NCBI RefSeq assembly: GCF_014170375.1
Contig: NZ_LZZW01000043.1
Coordinates: 1-56,527 of the forward strand
DNA: 56,527 bases
DNA from: Variovorax sp. UMC13
Lineage (GTDB): Bacteria; Pseudomonadota; Gammaproteobacteria; Burkholderiales; Burkholderiaceae_C
Reading direction: 5' to 3'
Positions within the stretch are counted from its first letter, which is position 1. Every line of letters begins with the position of its first letter. The translations under genes were made by a program, and so were the position numbers. Positions 30,627 through 40,261 of the stretch are shown here, piece by piece. The notes beneath the pieces were generated by a model. That model searched no databases. It saw only the letters and a list, made by a program, of their open reading frames with translations, and had not been told where the DNA came from.

Positions 30627-33600
30627 GTGCGTCTCAATTCCATCAAGCTTTCCGGCTTCAAGTCCTTCGCCGAGCCCACCAACTTCCTGCTGCCGGGCCA
30701 ATTGGTCGGCGTGGTCGGCCCGAACGGTTGCGGCAAATCGAACATCATGGATGCGGTGCGCTGGGTGCTGGGCGAGTCACGCGCCTCGGAGCTGCGCGGC
30801 GAGTCGATGCAGGACGTGATCTTCAACGGCACGACCACCCGCAAGCAGGCCAGCCGTTCGAGCGTGGAGCTGGTGTTCGACAACGCCGACCACCGCGCGG
30901 GCGGCCAGTGGGCCCAGTTCGCCGAGATCGCGGTGCGGCGCGTGCTCACGCGCGATGGCACCAGCAGCTACTACATCAACAACCAGCCGGTGCGCCGGCG
31001 CGACGTGCAGGACGTGTTCCTCGGCACCGGCCTGGGCCCGCGCGCCTACGCCATCATTGGCCAGGGCACGATCAGCCGGATCATCGAGTCCAAGCCCGAG
31101 GAACTGCGCCTGTTCCTGGAAGAGGCTGCCGGCGTGTCCAAGTACAAGGAACGCCGCCGCGAGACCGAGAACCGGCTGGGCGATACGCGCGAGAACCTGA
31201 CGCGCGTCGAGGACATCCTGCGCGAGCTCAACACCAACCTCGAGCGGCTCGAGAAGCAGGCCGAGGTGGCGGCGCGCTACAACGCGCTCACGGCCGACGC
31301 CACGCGCAAGCAGCACCAGCTGTGGTTCCTCAAGCGCACCGAGAGCGAGGCCGACCAGGCCAAGATCAAGGCCGATGCCGACCGCGCGCTCAACGACCTG
31401 GAGTCGCGCACCGCCGACCTGCGGCGCATCGAGTCCGAGCTCGAGACCGTGCGCCAGGCGCACTACGCGGCCGGCGACCACGTCAACCAGGCGCAGGGCA
31501 AGCTCTACGAAGCCAGCGCTGAAGTCGGCCGGCTCGAGGGCGAGATCCGCTTCGTGGTCGAGGGCCGCCAGCGCGTCGAGCAGCGGCTGATCCAGCTGCG
31601 CGAGCAGATCGGCCAGTGGAGCGGCCGGCGCGAGCAGGCCGAGGTCGAGATCGAGACCCTGGCCGGGCAGGGCGTCGATGCCGAGGAGCAGGCCGAACTG
31701 CTGGCCGCGCAGCTCGAGGAACACGACGCGCGCATGCCCGAGCTGGAAGACGCGCAGCAGCGCGCCCAGAACGAGGCCAATGCGCAGCGCGCGGCGGTGG
31801 TGCAGGTGCAGCAGCAGATCCAGGTGCTGGCCGCCGACCAGCGCAACATCGAGGAACAGAGCCGCCAGCTCACGCTGCGCAGCGAACGCCTGCGCACCGA
31901 CAAGCAGGCGCTGGCCGCGCCCGACGAGGAGAAGCTGCAGGAGCTGCAGTTCCAGTTCGCGGCCGCCCAGGAGGCCGCGGCCGAGGCCGATGCGCGCCTG
32001 CAGGACCTGCAGGAAGCCGTGCCGCAGCTCGACGACGACCGCCGCACGCGCCAGCAGGCCGTCAACACCGAGGTCACGCGCCATGCCGACCTGTCGGCCC
32101 GGCTCGAGGCGCTCAAGGCGCTGCAGGAGAAGGTCAAGACCGACGGCAAGCTCGCGCCCTGGCTGGCCAAGCACGGCCTCGACGGGCTGCAGGGCCTGTG
32201 GAGCCGGATCCACATCGAGCAGGGCTGGGAGAACGCGCTCGAGTCCGCGCTGCGCGAGCGCCTGGGCGCGCTGGAAGTCTCGCGGCTGGACATGGTGCGT
32301 GCCTTCGGTGGCGACGCGCCGCCCGCCAAGCTGTCCTTCTACAGCCCGCCCGCGGCCGGCCTGCCGCCCGGTGGCGGGACGCTGCCGCGCCTGTCGGACC
32401 TGCTGCGCGTCAACGACGCCGGCCTGCAGGCGCTGCTGGTCGACTGGCTGCACGGCTGCTACACCGCGGCCAGCTTCGAGGAGGCCCTGGCCCAGCGCGG
32501 CCAGCTCCAGCCGGGCGAAGTGATCTTCGTGCAGAGCGGCCATGCGGTCACGGCGCACAGCGCGAGCTTCTACGCGCAGGATTCCGAGCAGGCCGGCCTG
32601 CTGGGCCGCCAGCAGGAGATCGAGAACCTCGACCGCCAGCTGCGCGCCCAGACGCTGCTCAGCGAAGAGGCGCGGACCGCGCTGGTGCGCGCCGAGGCGG
32701 CGTATGCCGATGCCGCGCAGCGCCTGGTCACGGCACGCCGCGAAGCCGGCGAGACCCAGTCGCGCGCGCACGAGCTGCAGGTCGAAACGCTGCGCCTCAC
32801 GCAGCTGGCCGAACAGACCCGCGCGCGCAGCGAACAGCTCGCGGCCGACCTGGGCGAGGTCGATGCGCAGCTGGAAGATCTGCAGGAACGCCGCGTGGCC
32901 GCCGAAGGCCGCTTCGAGGAGCTGGACATGCAGCTGGCCGACAGCCAGGAACGCCATGCCCAGCTCGACGAGCGCGTGATCGAGGCTGGCCGCGCGCTGG
33001 CCGCCAGCCGCGACCAGCACCGCAGCCTGGAACGCCAGGCGCAGGAAGCCACCTTCACGCAGCGCAGCGTCGACGCCCGCCGCGGCGAACTGAGCCGCGC
33101 GATCGAGACCGCCGCGCAGCAGACCGTGGCGCTGGCCGACGAGCAGGAACGCGCCCAGGCCGAACTCGGCCGGCTGTCGGACGCGGCCGCGCAGGCCGGC
33201 CTGCAGGATGCGCTGTCGCTCAAGCTCGAGCGCGAGACCGCGCTGGGCGCCTCGCGCAGCCAGTACGACGACCTCACGCTCAAGCTGCGCGCCAGCGACG
33301 AGCGCCGGCTGCAGCTCGAGCGCGAGCTCGATCCGCTGCGCCAGCGCATCACCGAATTCCAGCTCAAGGAACAGGCCGCGCGCCTGGGCTTCGAGCAGTA
33401 CGCCACCTTGCTGGCCGACGCCCAGGCCGACCTGGAGGCGATCGCGCTGTCGATCGAGACCGACAAGGTGCGCCTGACCGGCCTGCAGGGCGAGATCGAC
33501 CGGCTGCACCGCGAGGTGGCGGCGCTGGGCGCGGTCAACCTGGCGGCACTCGACGAACTGGCCATGGCCAGCGAACGCAAGACCTTCCTCGACGCCCAGT

Positions 33601-34139
33601 CGGCCGACCTGAACGAGGCCATCGGCACGCTGGAAGACGCGATCCGCAAGATCGACGGCGAGACCCGCGAGCTGCTGGGCGGCACCTTCAAGATCGTCAA
33701 CGAGCACTTCAGCCGCATGTTCCCCGAGCTGTTCGGCGGCGGCAATGCGCGCCTGGTGATGACCGGCGACGAGATCCTCGACGCCGGCGTGCAGGTGCTG
33801 GCGCAGCCGCCCGGCAAGAAGAACCAGACCATCCACCTGCTGTCGGGCGGCGAGAAGGCGCTCACCGCCATCGCGCTGGTGTTCGCGATCTTCCAGCTGA
33901 ACCCGGCGCCTTTCTGCCTTTTGGACGAAGTGGATGCGCCGCTGGACGACGCCAACACCGAGCGCTATGCCAAACTGGTGTCCGCCATGAGCAAGAGCAC
34001 GCAGTTCCTTTTCATCAGCCACAACAAGATCGCGATGGAGATGGCCGAACAGCTGATCGGCGTGACCATGCAGGAGCAGGGCGTGTCGCGCATCGTGGCG
34101 GTGGACATGGAGTCCGCCGCATCCATGATCGAAGCCTGA
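30627..34139 (+). CDS. smc: Chromosome segregation protein SMC
   Basis: A 1170-residue structural-maintenance-of-chromosomes ATPase. Walker A GPNGCGKSN lies at residues 31-38, two long coiled-coil arms flank a hinge region (roughly residues 500-650, around LAPWLAKHGLDGLQGLWSRI), and the C-terminal head has signature LSGGEKALTAIALVF near residue 1072 and Walker B FCLLDEVDAPLDDAN. I place the start at GTG 30627 (M-RLNSIKLSGFKSF), the family-typical N-terminus; a TTG at 30612 would add five residues. It condenses and segregates the chromosome, usually with ScpA/ScpB, which are not in this window. The 3' neighbour zipA follows after 16 bp. Confidence 0.97.
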   Translation: MRLNSIKLSGFKSFAEPTNFLLPGQLVGVVGPNGCGKSNIMDAVRWVLGESRASELRGESMQDVIFNGTTTRKQASRSSVELVFDNADHRAGGQWAQFAEIAVRRVLTRDGTSSYYINNQPVRRRDVQDVFLGTGLGPRAYAIIGQGTISRIIESKPEELRLFLEEAAGVSKYKERRRETENRLGDTRENLTRVEDILRELNTNLERLEKQAEVAARYNALTADATRKQHQLWFLKRTESEADQAKIKADADRALNDLESRTADLRRIESELETVRQAHYAAGDHVNQAQGKLYEASAEVGRLEGEIRFVVEGRQRVEQRLIQLREQIGQWSGRREQAEVEIETLAGQGVDAEEQAELLAAQLEEHDARMPELEDAQQRAQNEANAQRAAVVQVQQQIQVLAADQRNIEEQSRQLTLRSERLRTDKQALAAPDEEKLQELQFQFAAAQEAAAEADARLQDLQEAVPQLDDDRRTRQQAVNTEVTRHADLSARLEALKALQEKVKTDGKLAPWLAKHGLDGLQGLWSRIHIEQGWENALESALRERLGALEVSRLDMVRAFGGDAPPAKLSFYSPPAAGLPPGGGTLPRLSDLLRVNDAGLQALLVDWLHGCYTAASFEEALAQRGQLQPGEVIFVQSGHAVTAHSASFYAQDSEQAGLLGRQQEIENLDRQLRAQTLLSEEARTALVRAEAAYADAAQRLVTARREAGETQSRAHELQVETLRLTQLAEQTRARSEQLAADLGEVDAQLEDLQERRVAAEGRFEELDMQLADSQERHAQLDERVIEAGRALAASRDQHRSLERQAQEATFTQRSVDARRGELSRAIETAAQQTVALADEQERAQAELGRLSDAAAQAGLQDALSLKLERETALGASRSQYDDLTLKLRASDERRLQLERELDPLRQRITEFQLKEQAARLGFEQYATLLADAQADLEAIALSIETDKVRLTGLQGEIDRLHREVAALGAVNLAALDELAMASERKTFLDAQSADLNEAIGTLEDAIRKIDGETRELLGGTFKIVNEHFSRMFPELFGGGNARLVMTGDEILDAGVQVLAQPPGKKNQTIHLLSGGEKALTAIALVFAIFQLNPAPFCLLDEVDAPLDDANTERYAKLVSAMSKSTQFLFISHNKIAMEMAEQLIGVTMQEQGVSRIVAVDMESAASMIEA

Positions 34140-34155
34140 TCGGGTCCCGCACCAC

Positions 34156-35253
34156 ATGAGCAGCCTCACCGTCGCCCTCGCCATCCTGGGCGGACTCGTT
34201 CTCGCCGGCCTGGTGGCCTTCAACACCTGGTCCTCGCGCCGCAATGCACCGCGCCAGCCCGACGCGCCGCCGCCCACCGGGCTCGACCCCGCGTCTTCCG
34301 GCGAGCGCGTCGACGACGGACCCACGCTGCACGTCGACCCGCACCCCGTCCCGGGCAACGAGCGCCACGAGCCCTTGTTCGACCCCGACCTGCCCGCGCC
34401 CACGGCGCTGCCGATCCCCACGGCCGACCGCCGCGGCGGGCTCGACCCGCTGATCGACGTGATTGCGCCGGTCTCGCTCGACGGCCTGGTCTCGGGCGAC
34501 GCGGCCATCGCTGCCATGCCGGCCACGCGCCGCGCGGGCAGCAAGCCGGTCGCGATCGAAGGGCTCAACGAGCACAACGGCGAATGGGAGCCGCCGGTGG
34601 CGGGCCAGCGCTACGGCGCCTTCCAGGTCGGCGTGCAGCTGGCCAACCGCACCGGCGCGCTCAACGAGATCGAGTACTCGGAGTTCGTGGTCAAGGCCCA
34701 GGCCTTCGCCGACACGCTCAACGGCGCGCCCGAATTTCCCGAGATGCTCGACGAGGTCGCACGCGCCCGCGAGCTCGACCAGTTCGCCAGCGCGCACGAT
34801 GCGCAGCTGGGCTTCGTGCTGCGCGCGCGCCATGCGGCCTGGAGCCCCGGCTACGTGCAGCAGAACGCCGCGCGGCTGGGCTTCGTGGCCGGGCTGATCC
34901 CGGGCCGCATGGTGCTGCCGGCCGGCGAGGCCGGGCTGCCGCCGATCATCGGCCTGTCCTTCGACACCCAGGCCGCGCTGGCCGACGACCCGGCGCAGTC
35001 GGCGATCCGCGAACTCACGCTGAGCCTCGACGTGCCGCAGGTCGACCGTGCCGAGCGCCCCTTCGTGCGCATGCGCGAGTCGGCCGCCACGCTGGCGCGC
35101 GAGATGGACGGCGTCGTGACCGACGGCGACGGCCAGCTGCTGCGCGACGAGACCATGGACGTGATCGGCGCCGACCTCGAGGAGCTCTACGACATGCTCG
35201 ACTCGCGCGAGCTGGGCGCGGGCTCCGCGCTGGCGCGGCGGCTGTTCAGCTAG
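34156..35253 (+). CDS. zipA: Cell division protein ZipA-like
   Basis: A 365-residue bitopic protein with one N-terminal membrane span (VALAILGGLVLAGLVAF), a Pro/Asp-rich linker (about residues 30-150) and a C-terminal ZipA/FtsZ-binding domain starting near GQRYGAFQVGVQLANRTGALNEIEYSEFV. In Escherichia ZipA tethers FtsZ to the membrane at the Z-ring. Burkholderiales members are usually annotated this way and sit between smc and ligA, exactly as here. The 16-bp gap from smc suggests a shared transcript. A specific FtsZ interaction is family inference. Confidence 0.9.
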   Translation: MSSLTVALAILGGLVLAGLVAFNTWSSRRNAPRQPDAPPPTGLDPASSGERVDDGPTLHVDPHPVPGNERHEPLFDPDLPAPTALPIPTADRRGGLDPLIDVIAPVSLDGLVSGDAAIAAMPATRRAGSKPVAIEGLNEHNGEWEPPVAGQRYGAFQVGVQLANRTGALNEIEYSEFVVKAQAFADTLNGAPEFPEMLDEVARARELDQFASAHDAQLGFVLRARHAAWSPGYVQQNAARLGFVAGLIPGRMVLPAGEAGLPPIIGLSFDTQAALADDPAQSAIRELTLSLDVPQVDRAERPFVRMRESAATLAREMDGVVTDGDGQLLRDETMDVIGADLEELYDMLDSRELGAGSALARRLFS

Positions 35254-35369
35254 ACGATTTTCCCGGCGTCGCGCACATGTCCTGTCGCTTCGCCTCCCGT
35301 GACTGCCGCGGTCGGCCCACGCCGGCGCGCGGTGTGCCCGTTCCCGATTGACCGCGCCCTCCTGTTGCC

Positions 35370-37463
35370 ATGACTGCCCCTGACGAAAATGCCGCGCGCG
35401 AAGCCGCCGCGTTGAGCGAAACGCTTCGCCACCACGCCCATCTCTACTACGTGCTCGATGCGCCGACGCTGCCGGACGCCGAGTACGACAAGCTGTTCCA
35501 GCGCCTGCAGGCCCTCGAGGCCGAGCATCCCGAACTGCGCACCGCCGATTCGCCCACCCAGCGCGTGGGCGGCCAGGTGCTCGACGGTTTCGTCAAGGTG
35601 CGCCATCGGGTGCCGATGCTGTCGATCCGCACCGAGACCGACATCACGGCCGGCGGCGCGAGCGCCTTCGATGCGCGGGTGCGCAAGGAACTCGGCCTGG
35701 CCGAGGACGCGCCGCTGGTGGCCTATGTCTGCGAACTCAAGTTCGACGGCCTGGCGATGAACCTGCGCTACGAGCACGGCGTGTTGGTGCAGGCCGCCAC
35801 GCGCGGCGACGGCGAGATCGGCGAGGAGGTCACGCAGAACATCCGCACCATCGCGCAGATCCCGCTGCGCCTGCACGGCGATGCGCCGCCGCCGGTGGTC
35901 GAGGTGCGCGGCGAGGTCTACATGCGGCGCGACGACTTCGAGACGCTCAACGAACGCCAGCGCGAGCGCATCGCGGCCGGGCAGAAGAACGAGAAGGTCT
36001 TCGTCAACCCGCGCAACGCGGCGGCGGGCGCGGTGCGCCAGCTCGATCCGGCGATCGCGCGCGAGCGGCCGCTGAGCTTCTTCGCCTACGGCCTGGGCGA
36101 GGTGTCGACGCCCGAGCAGGGCGGGCCCGACTGCCCGACGCAGTTCGACTGGCTGGAGCAGTTCCGTGCCTGGGGCTTCCCGGTCGCGATGCAGACCGCG
36201 CGCGCGAGCGGCGCCGAGGCGCTGGTGACCTTCCATGAACTCACCGGCCGCACGCGCGACGCCTTGCCCTACGACATCGACGGCGTGGTCTACAAGGTCG
36301 ACAGCATCGCGCTGCAGCGGCAGCTGGGCTTCGTCTCGCGCGAGCCGCGCTGGGCCGTGGCCCACAAGTACCCGGCGCAGGAGCAGCTGACCGAGGTGCT
36401 GGCGATCGAGGTGCAGGTGGGCCGCACCGGCAAGCTCACGCCGGTGGCCAAGCTGGCGCCGGTGTTCGTCGGCGGCGTGACCGTGACCAACGCGACGCTG
36501 CACAACGAGGACGAGGCGCGCCGCAAGGACGTGCGCGTGGGCGACACCGTGATCGTGCGGCGCGCCGGCGACGTGATCCCCGAGGTGGTAGGCGTCACGC
36601 CCGAGAGCGCCGCCAAGCCGGCGGAGCAGCGCGGCGCGCTGTTCACCATGCCCCGCCATTGCCCGGTCTGCGGTTCCGATGCGGTGCGCGAAGAAGAGGA
36701 GGTCGACTACCGCTGCACCGGCGGCCTGTTCTGCGCCGCCCAACGCAAGGAGGCGATCCTGCATTTCGCCGCGCGCCGCGCGCTCGACATCGAGGGCCTG
36801 GGCGACAAGCTGGTCGAGCAACTGGTCGACGCGCAGCTGATCCGCACCCTGCCCGATCTCTACAAGCTGGGCTTCGTCACGCTCGCCGGGCTCGAGCGCA
36901 TGGCCGACAAGTCGGCCAGCAACCTGATCGCGGCGCTCGAGGCCTCGAAGAAGACCACGCTGCCGCGCTTCCTGTTCGGCCTGGGCATCCGCCACATCGG
37001 CGAGAGCACGGCCAAGGAACTGGCGCGCCACTTCGGCAAGCTCGACGCGATCATGGACGCGAGCGAGGAACGGCTGCTCGAGGTGGCCGACGTGGGGCCG
37101 GTGGTCGCAACCAGCCTGCGCACCTTCTTCGACCAGCCGCACAACCGCGAAGTGGTCGAGCAGCTGCGTGCCAGCGGGGTGCACTGGGAAGAGGGCGAGC
37201 CCGCGCCGCGCGCGCTCAAGCCGCTCGCGGGCAAGACCTTCGTGATCACCGGTACATTGCCTACGCTGTCGCGGGACGAGGCGAAGGACAAACTGGAGGC
37301 GGCCGGTGCCAAGGTCGCCGGTTCGGTCAGCAAGAAGACCGACTACCTAGTGGCCGGCGCCGAAGCCGGCAGCAAGCTCGACAAGGCGAACTTGTTGGGG
37401 GTGGCGGTGATCGATGAAGGGGGGATGCTGGAACTGCTGGCGCAGGAGGCTCCTCTTTCGTGA
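35370..37463 (+). CDS. ligA: NAD+-dependent DNA ligase
   Basis: A 697-residue replicative ligase that seals nicks with NAD+. Features in order: N-terminal Ia domain, adenylation domain with catalytic lysine K124 in ELKFDG, OB fold (about residue 330 onward), a zinc-finger with four cysteines (CPVCGS...YRCTGGLFC), helix-hairpin-helix repeats (IEGLGDKLVEQLVDAQLI) and a C-terminal BRCT domain (AGKTFVITGTLPTLSRDEAKDKLEAAG). The ATG at 35370 gives the expected N-terminus; a 116-bp gap separates it from zipA. All catalytic parts are intact. Confidence 0.97.
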   Translation: MTAPDENAAREAAALSETLRHHAHLYYVLDAPTLPDAEYDKLFQRLQALEAEHPELRTADSPTQRVGGQVLDGFVKVRHRVPMLSIRTETDITAGGASAFDARVRKELGLAEDAPLVAYVCELKFDGLAMNLRYEHGVLVQAATRGDGEIGEEVTQNIRTIAQIPLRLHGDAPPPVVEVRGEVYMRRDDFETLNERQRERIAAGQKNEKVFVNPRNAAAGAVRQLDPAIARERPLSFFAYGLGEVSTPEQGGPDCPTQFDWLEQFRAWGFPVAMQTARASGAEALVTFHELTGRTRDALPYDIDGVVYKVDSIALQRQLGFVSREPRWAVAHKYPAQEQLTEVLAIEVQVGRTGKLTPVAKLAPVFVGGVTVTNATLHNEDEARRKDVRVGDTVIVRRAGDVIPEVVGVTPESAAKPAEQRGALFTMPRHCPVCGSDAVREEEEVDYRCTGGLFCAAQRKEAILHFAARRALDIEGLGDKLVEQLVDAQLIRTLPDLYKLGFVTLAGLERMADKSASNLIAALEASKKTTLPRFLFGLGIRHIGESTAKELARHFGKLDAIMDASEERLLEVADVGPVVATSLRTFFDQPHNREVVEQLRASGVHWEEGEPAPRALKPLAGKTFVITGTLPTLSRDEAKDKLEAAGAKVAGSVSKKTDYLVAGAEAGSKLDKANLLGVAVIDEGGMLELLAQEAPLS

Positions 37464-37584
37464 AGCTTGCACGGCTTCGACGGTTTTTGCGTGGCGGCCT
37501 TACGCGGTGTTACCTGTGTTTGCCTGAGGGACGTCAGCGGAATGTATTTCTGGCGCCGAATGGCGTTGAAAGAAGGAGATCGCT

Positions 37585-38043
37585 ATGAAGATGAACTTGC
37601 GTCGGTTGGCCATGGGCCTGGGTCTTGGGGCCGTGGTGGTGCTGGCCGGATGCGCGGCCTATCCCGCGGGAACCTATTACGACGGCGGCGGCTACAGCAG
37701 CGGTGGCTATGGCTACGGCGGCGGCTACAACGCCTATGAGGGCGGCTACTACCCCGGCGCGGCACCGGTCATCATCCAGCAGCCGCCGGTTTATGTGAAT
37801 GGCGGCTACTATCGTCGGCCCGACTACCGTGGTGACTACCGAGGCGACTATCGTGACCGCGACGGTCGCCCAGGCTACAACCGCCCGCCGAACCGGCCAC
37901 CACAGAACGTGGACCGGCCGAACCGTCCCGATCCGCGGCCGCCGGTGACGCGTCCGAACCGTCCGGCGCCATCCTCGGGCTACCCTCCGGTCGTTCCGGG
38001 TTCGCCGTCGCCGGTCCAGCCCAACGGCCAGTACGTCAATTGA
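37585..38043 (+). CDS. Small Gly/Tyr-rich lipoprotein
   Basis: A 152-residue predicted lipoprotein of unknown function. Lipobox VVLAGC near residues 18-23, then a Gly/Tyr-rich region with GGY/GYG repeats (residues 32-57) and a Pro/Arg/Asp-rich tail containing YRGDYRGDYRDRDG and RPNRP repeats. A strong AAGGAG ribosome-binding site (37573-37578) fixes the ATG at 37585. It looks intrinsically disordered and is probably outer-membrane associated. It lies between ligA and def with no shared function apparent; short repeat units make it a length-variable candidate. Confidence 0.8.
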   Translation: MKMNLRRLAMGLGLGAVVVLAGCAAYPAGTYYDGGGYSSGGYGYGGGYNAYEGGYYPGAAPVIIQQPPVYVNGGYYRRPDYRGDYRGDYRDRDGRPGYNRPPNRPPQNVDRPNRPDPRPPVTRPNRPAPSSGYPPVVPGSPSPVQPNGQYVN

Positions 38044-38071
38044 AGTTCTAGAAAAGGCGCAGCCAGCGATC

Positions 38072-38611
38072 GTGACCGTTCGAGACATCCTGAAAATGGG
38101 CGATCCGCGCCTGCTGCGCATTGCGCAGCCGGTGCAGGCCTTCGATACCGACGAACTGCACCTGCTGGTGCGCGACATGTTCGAGACCATGCATGCGGTC
38201 AACGGGGCCGGCCTGGCCGCGCCGCAGATCGGCGTCGACCAGCAGATCGTGATCTTCGGTTCGGGCGAGCCCAATCCCCGCTATCCCGATGCGCCCATCG
38301 TGCCTCGCACCGTGCTGCTCAACCCGGTGATCACGCCGCTGGGCGATGAAGAGGAAGAGGGCTGGGAAGGCTGCCTGTCGGTGCCGGGACTGCGCGGCGT
38401 GGTGCCGCGCTTCGCGAACATCCGCTACACCGGCTTCGACCTCTATGGCGACCCGATCGACCGCAGCGTGAGCGGCTTCCACGCGCGCGTGGTGCAGCAC
38501 GAAGTCGACCACCTGCTGGGCAAGCTCTACCCGATGCGGGTGCGCGACTTCACGCGCTTCGGTTTCACCGAGGTGCTGTTCCCGGGCCTCGACGCGTCGG
38601 ACGACGACTGA
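38072..38611 (+). CDS. def: Peptide deformylase
   Basis: A 179-residue metalloenzyme that removes formyl groups from nascent protein N-termini. All three family motifs are present: GAGLAAPQIG, EGCLSVPG (metal-binding Cys) and HEVDH (catalytic Glu and two metal-binding His). The GTG start at 38072 is used because it gives the conserved MTVRDILKMGDPRLL N-terminus; no ATG lies nearer. It is convergent with the DoxX gene 20 bp later. A formyltransferase gene is not adjacent. Confidence 0.95.
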   Translation: MTVRDILKMGDPRLLRIAQPVQAFDTDELHLLVRDMFETMHAVNGAGLAAPQIGVDQQIVIFGSGEPNPRYPDAPIVPRTVLLNPVITPLGDEEEEGWEGCLSVPGLRGVVPRFANIRYTGFDLYGDPIDRSVSGFHARVVQHEVDHLLGKLYPMRVRDFTRFGFTEVLFPGLDASDDD

Positions 38612-38631
38612 ACGAGGCCTGCGGGTCCCGC

Positions 38632-39036
38632 TCAGTTGTATTTGCCGCTGACGCCACCCACGCTCAGGCGGCCGGCGCCCAGGAAGGCCACCGCGATCGC
38701 GCCGAACAGGAACATGCCCTGCAGCTCGAGCGCCCAGCCGCCGTTCTTGCCGATCGCCAGCAGGTCGTTCATGTGCACCAGATAGATCGCGACCACCATG
38801 TTGATGGCAATGATCCAGGCCGCCGGCCGGGTGTAGAAGCCGATGATCACCAGCGCCGGCGCCACGATCTCTCCGACATAGACCAGGTAGGCCAGCGCGG
38901 ACGGCAGGCCGTGCGACGCGAGCATGCCGCCCACGCCGCTGACGCCCGAGCTGAGCTTGGCGATGCCATGCAGCAGGATCAGGATGCCCAGCGCCAGGCG
39001 CAGGATGAGTTTTCCGGTGTCGTCGGAACGGGTCAT
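38632..39036 (-). CDS. DoxX-family membrane protein
   Basis: A 134-residue protein with four predicted membrane helices: LILRLALGILILLHGIAKL, LAYLVYVGEIVAPALVIIGF, AWIIAINMVVAIYLVH and LQGMFLFGAIAVAFLGAG. AAAGGA lies about 10 bases before the ATG at 39036, fixing the start. DoxX relatives associate with sulfur or redox functions in some organisms, but this small stand-alone type has no proven role. It is divergent from the aap importer. Confidence 0.85.
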   Translation of the reverse strand: MTRSDDTGKLILRLALGILILLHGIAKLSSGVSGVGGMLASHGLPSALAYLVYVGEIVAPALVIIGFYTRPAAWIIAINMVVAIYLVHMNDLLAIGKNGGWALELQGMFLFGAIAVAFLGAGRLSVGGVSGKYN

Positions 39037-39178
39037 GTCGAAAATCCTTTCAAGCCAAGAGGGCCGCATTGTGGTCCATGTTCGACCGATCGCGCCCATC
39101 CGTGTGCCTTCGCCGGCCCGATGCCTGCAGACAGGCGGGCGGCCCCGTAAACTGCGCGGGCCGTCTTTTGAGGAATCC
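39037..39178. promoter_or_regulatory. Divergent DoxX/aapJ control region
   Basis: A 142-bp region between divergent genes. It contains AGGA shortly before the aapJ ATG and a partly palindromic block around CGGCCCCGTAAACTGCGCGG (39141-39160). No operator was recognised. Promoters for both directions must lie here, since no upstream gene faces either start. Confidence 0.35.
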
Positions 39179-40219
39179 ATGCCCATGAACCGAACGTTCC
39201 GCCCCGTCCTGGCCACCCTGGCCGCCACCCTGGCCCTGGCCAGCGCCGCGCCCGCCTTCGCCGGCAAGGTACTCGACACCGTCAAGCAGCGGGGCAGCGT
39301 CAAGTGCGGCGTCACCAACGGCGTGGCCGGCTTCTCGGCCCCCGATACCCAGGGCAACTGGTCGGGCCTGGACGTCGACACCTGCCGCGCCGTCGCGGCG
39401 GCCGTGCTCGGCGATGCGAAGAAGGTCGAGTTCGTGCCGCTGAACTCGCAGCAGCGCTTCTCCGCGCTGCAGGCCGGCGAAGTCGACATCCTGGCGCGCA
39501 ACACCACCTGGAACCTCACGCGCGACGCCTCGCTGGGCTTCCACTTCACCACCATCAACTATTACGACGGCCAGGGCTTCCTGGTGCCCAAGAAGATCAA
39601 GGTCACGAGCGCCAAGCAACTGAAGGGCGCGACCATCTGCACCCAGTCGGGCACCACCAACGAGAAGAACGTGGCCGACTGGTCGAAGGCCCAGGGCATC
39701 CCGGTCAAGACGGTCGTGTTCGAGAGCTTCGAAGCCTCGTTCAAGGCCTTCTTTGCGGGCCGCTGCCAGGCCTTCACCACCGACACCTCGGCGCTGGCCG
39801 GCCTGCGCAACAAGGAAGCGCCGAACCCTGACGACTACATCATCCTGCCCGAGCTGATCTCCAAGGAGCCGCTGGCGCCGCTGGTGCGCCGCGGCGACGA
39901 CGAGTGGTTCGCGATCGTGAAATGGGTGCCCAACGCGCTGATCGAGGCCGAGGAGGTCGGCATCACGCAGGCCAACATCGACACGCTCAAGAGCAGCAGC
40001 AAGGACCCGGCCCAACAGCGGCTGGTGGGCAGTGGCGACGACCTGGGCAAGCTGCTGGGCCTGGACAAGGACTGGTCCTACCGCGCCATCAAGGCCGTGG
40101 GCAACTACGGCGAGGTCTTCGAGCGCAACGTCGGACCCAAGTCGGTGCTCGGGCTGCCGCGCGGCGCGAACAACCTTTGGAACAAGGGCGGGCTCCTTTA
40201 CGCGCTGCCGGTCCGGTGA
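39179..40219 (+). CDS. aapJ: General L-amino acid ABC transporter binding protein, AapJ type
   Basis: A 346-residue periplasmic binding protein with signal peptide (cleavage near AFAG). The mature start VLDTVKQRGSVKCGVTNGVAGFSAPDTQGNWSGLDVD and the segment LNSQQRFSALQAGEVDILARNTTWNLTRD are textbook AapJ/BztA. It should bind polar and other L-amino acids and deliver them to AapQ-AapM. The ATG at 39179 has GAGGA about 5-9 bases upstream; a second ATG six bases later is less well placed. 42 bp separate it from aapQ. Confidence 0.93.
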   Translation: MPMNRTFRPVLATLAATLALASAAPAFAGKVLDTVKQRGSVKCGVTNGVAGFSAPDTQGNWSGLDVDTCRAVAAAVLGDAKKVEFVPLNSQQRFSALQAGEVDILARNTTWNLTRDASLGFHFTTINYYDGQGFLVPKKIKVTSAKQLKGATICTQSGTTNEKNVADWSKAQGIPVKTVVFESFEASFKAFFAGRCQAFTTDTSALAGLRNKEAPNPDDYIILPELISKEPLAPLVRRGDDEWFAIVKWVPNALIEAEEVGITQANIDTLKSSSKDPAQQRLVGSGDDLGKLLGLDKDWSYRAIKAVGNYGEVFERNVGPKSVLGLPRGANNLWNKGGLLYALPVR

Positions 40220-40261
40220 TCGCGTGGGGCCGCCTGAGCCCATGGATCGGGCAGTGACCAG

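Noticed and set aside
30777..34577. A 1266-codon minus-strand frame antisense to smc
   Set aside because: Low-complexity Leu/Gln/Val/Arg composition mirroring the smc coiled coil; no start signal, no family resemblance.
37464..37584. Intrinsic terminator after ligA
   Set aside because: GAAGC...GCTTC followed by GTTTTTG is present at about 37462-37487, but the stem is only 5 bp and the T-run is displaced, so it is not convincing.
37680..37860. Possible CRISPR-like or tandem DNA repeats
   Set aside because: The repetition comes from Gly/Tyr and RGDY codon repeats inside the lipoprotein gene; no regular repeat-spacer pattern.
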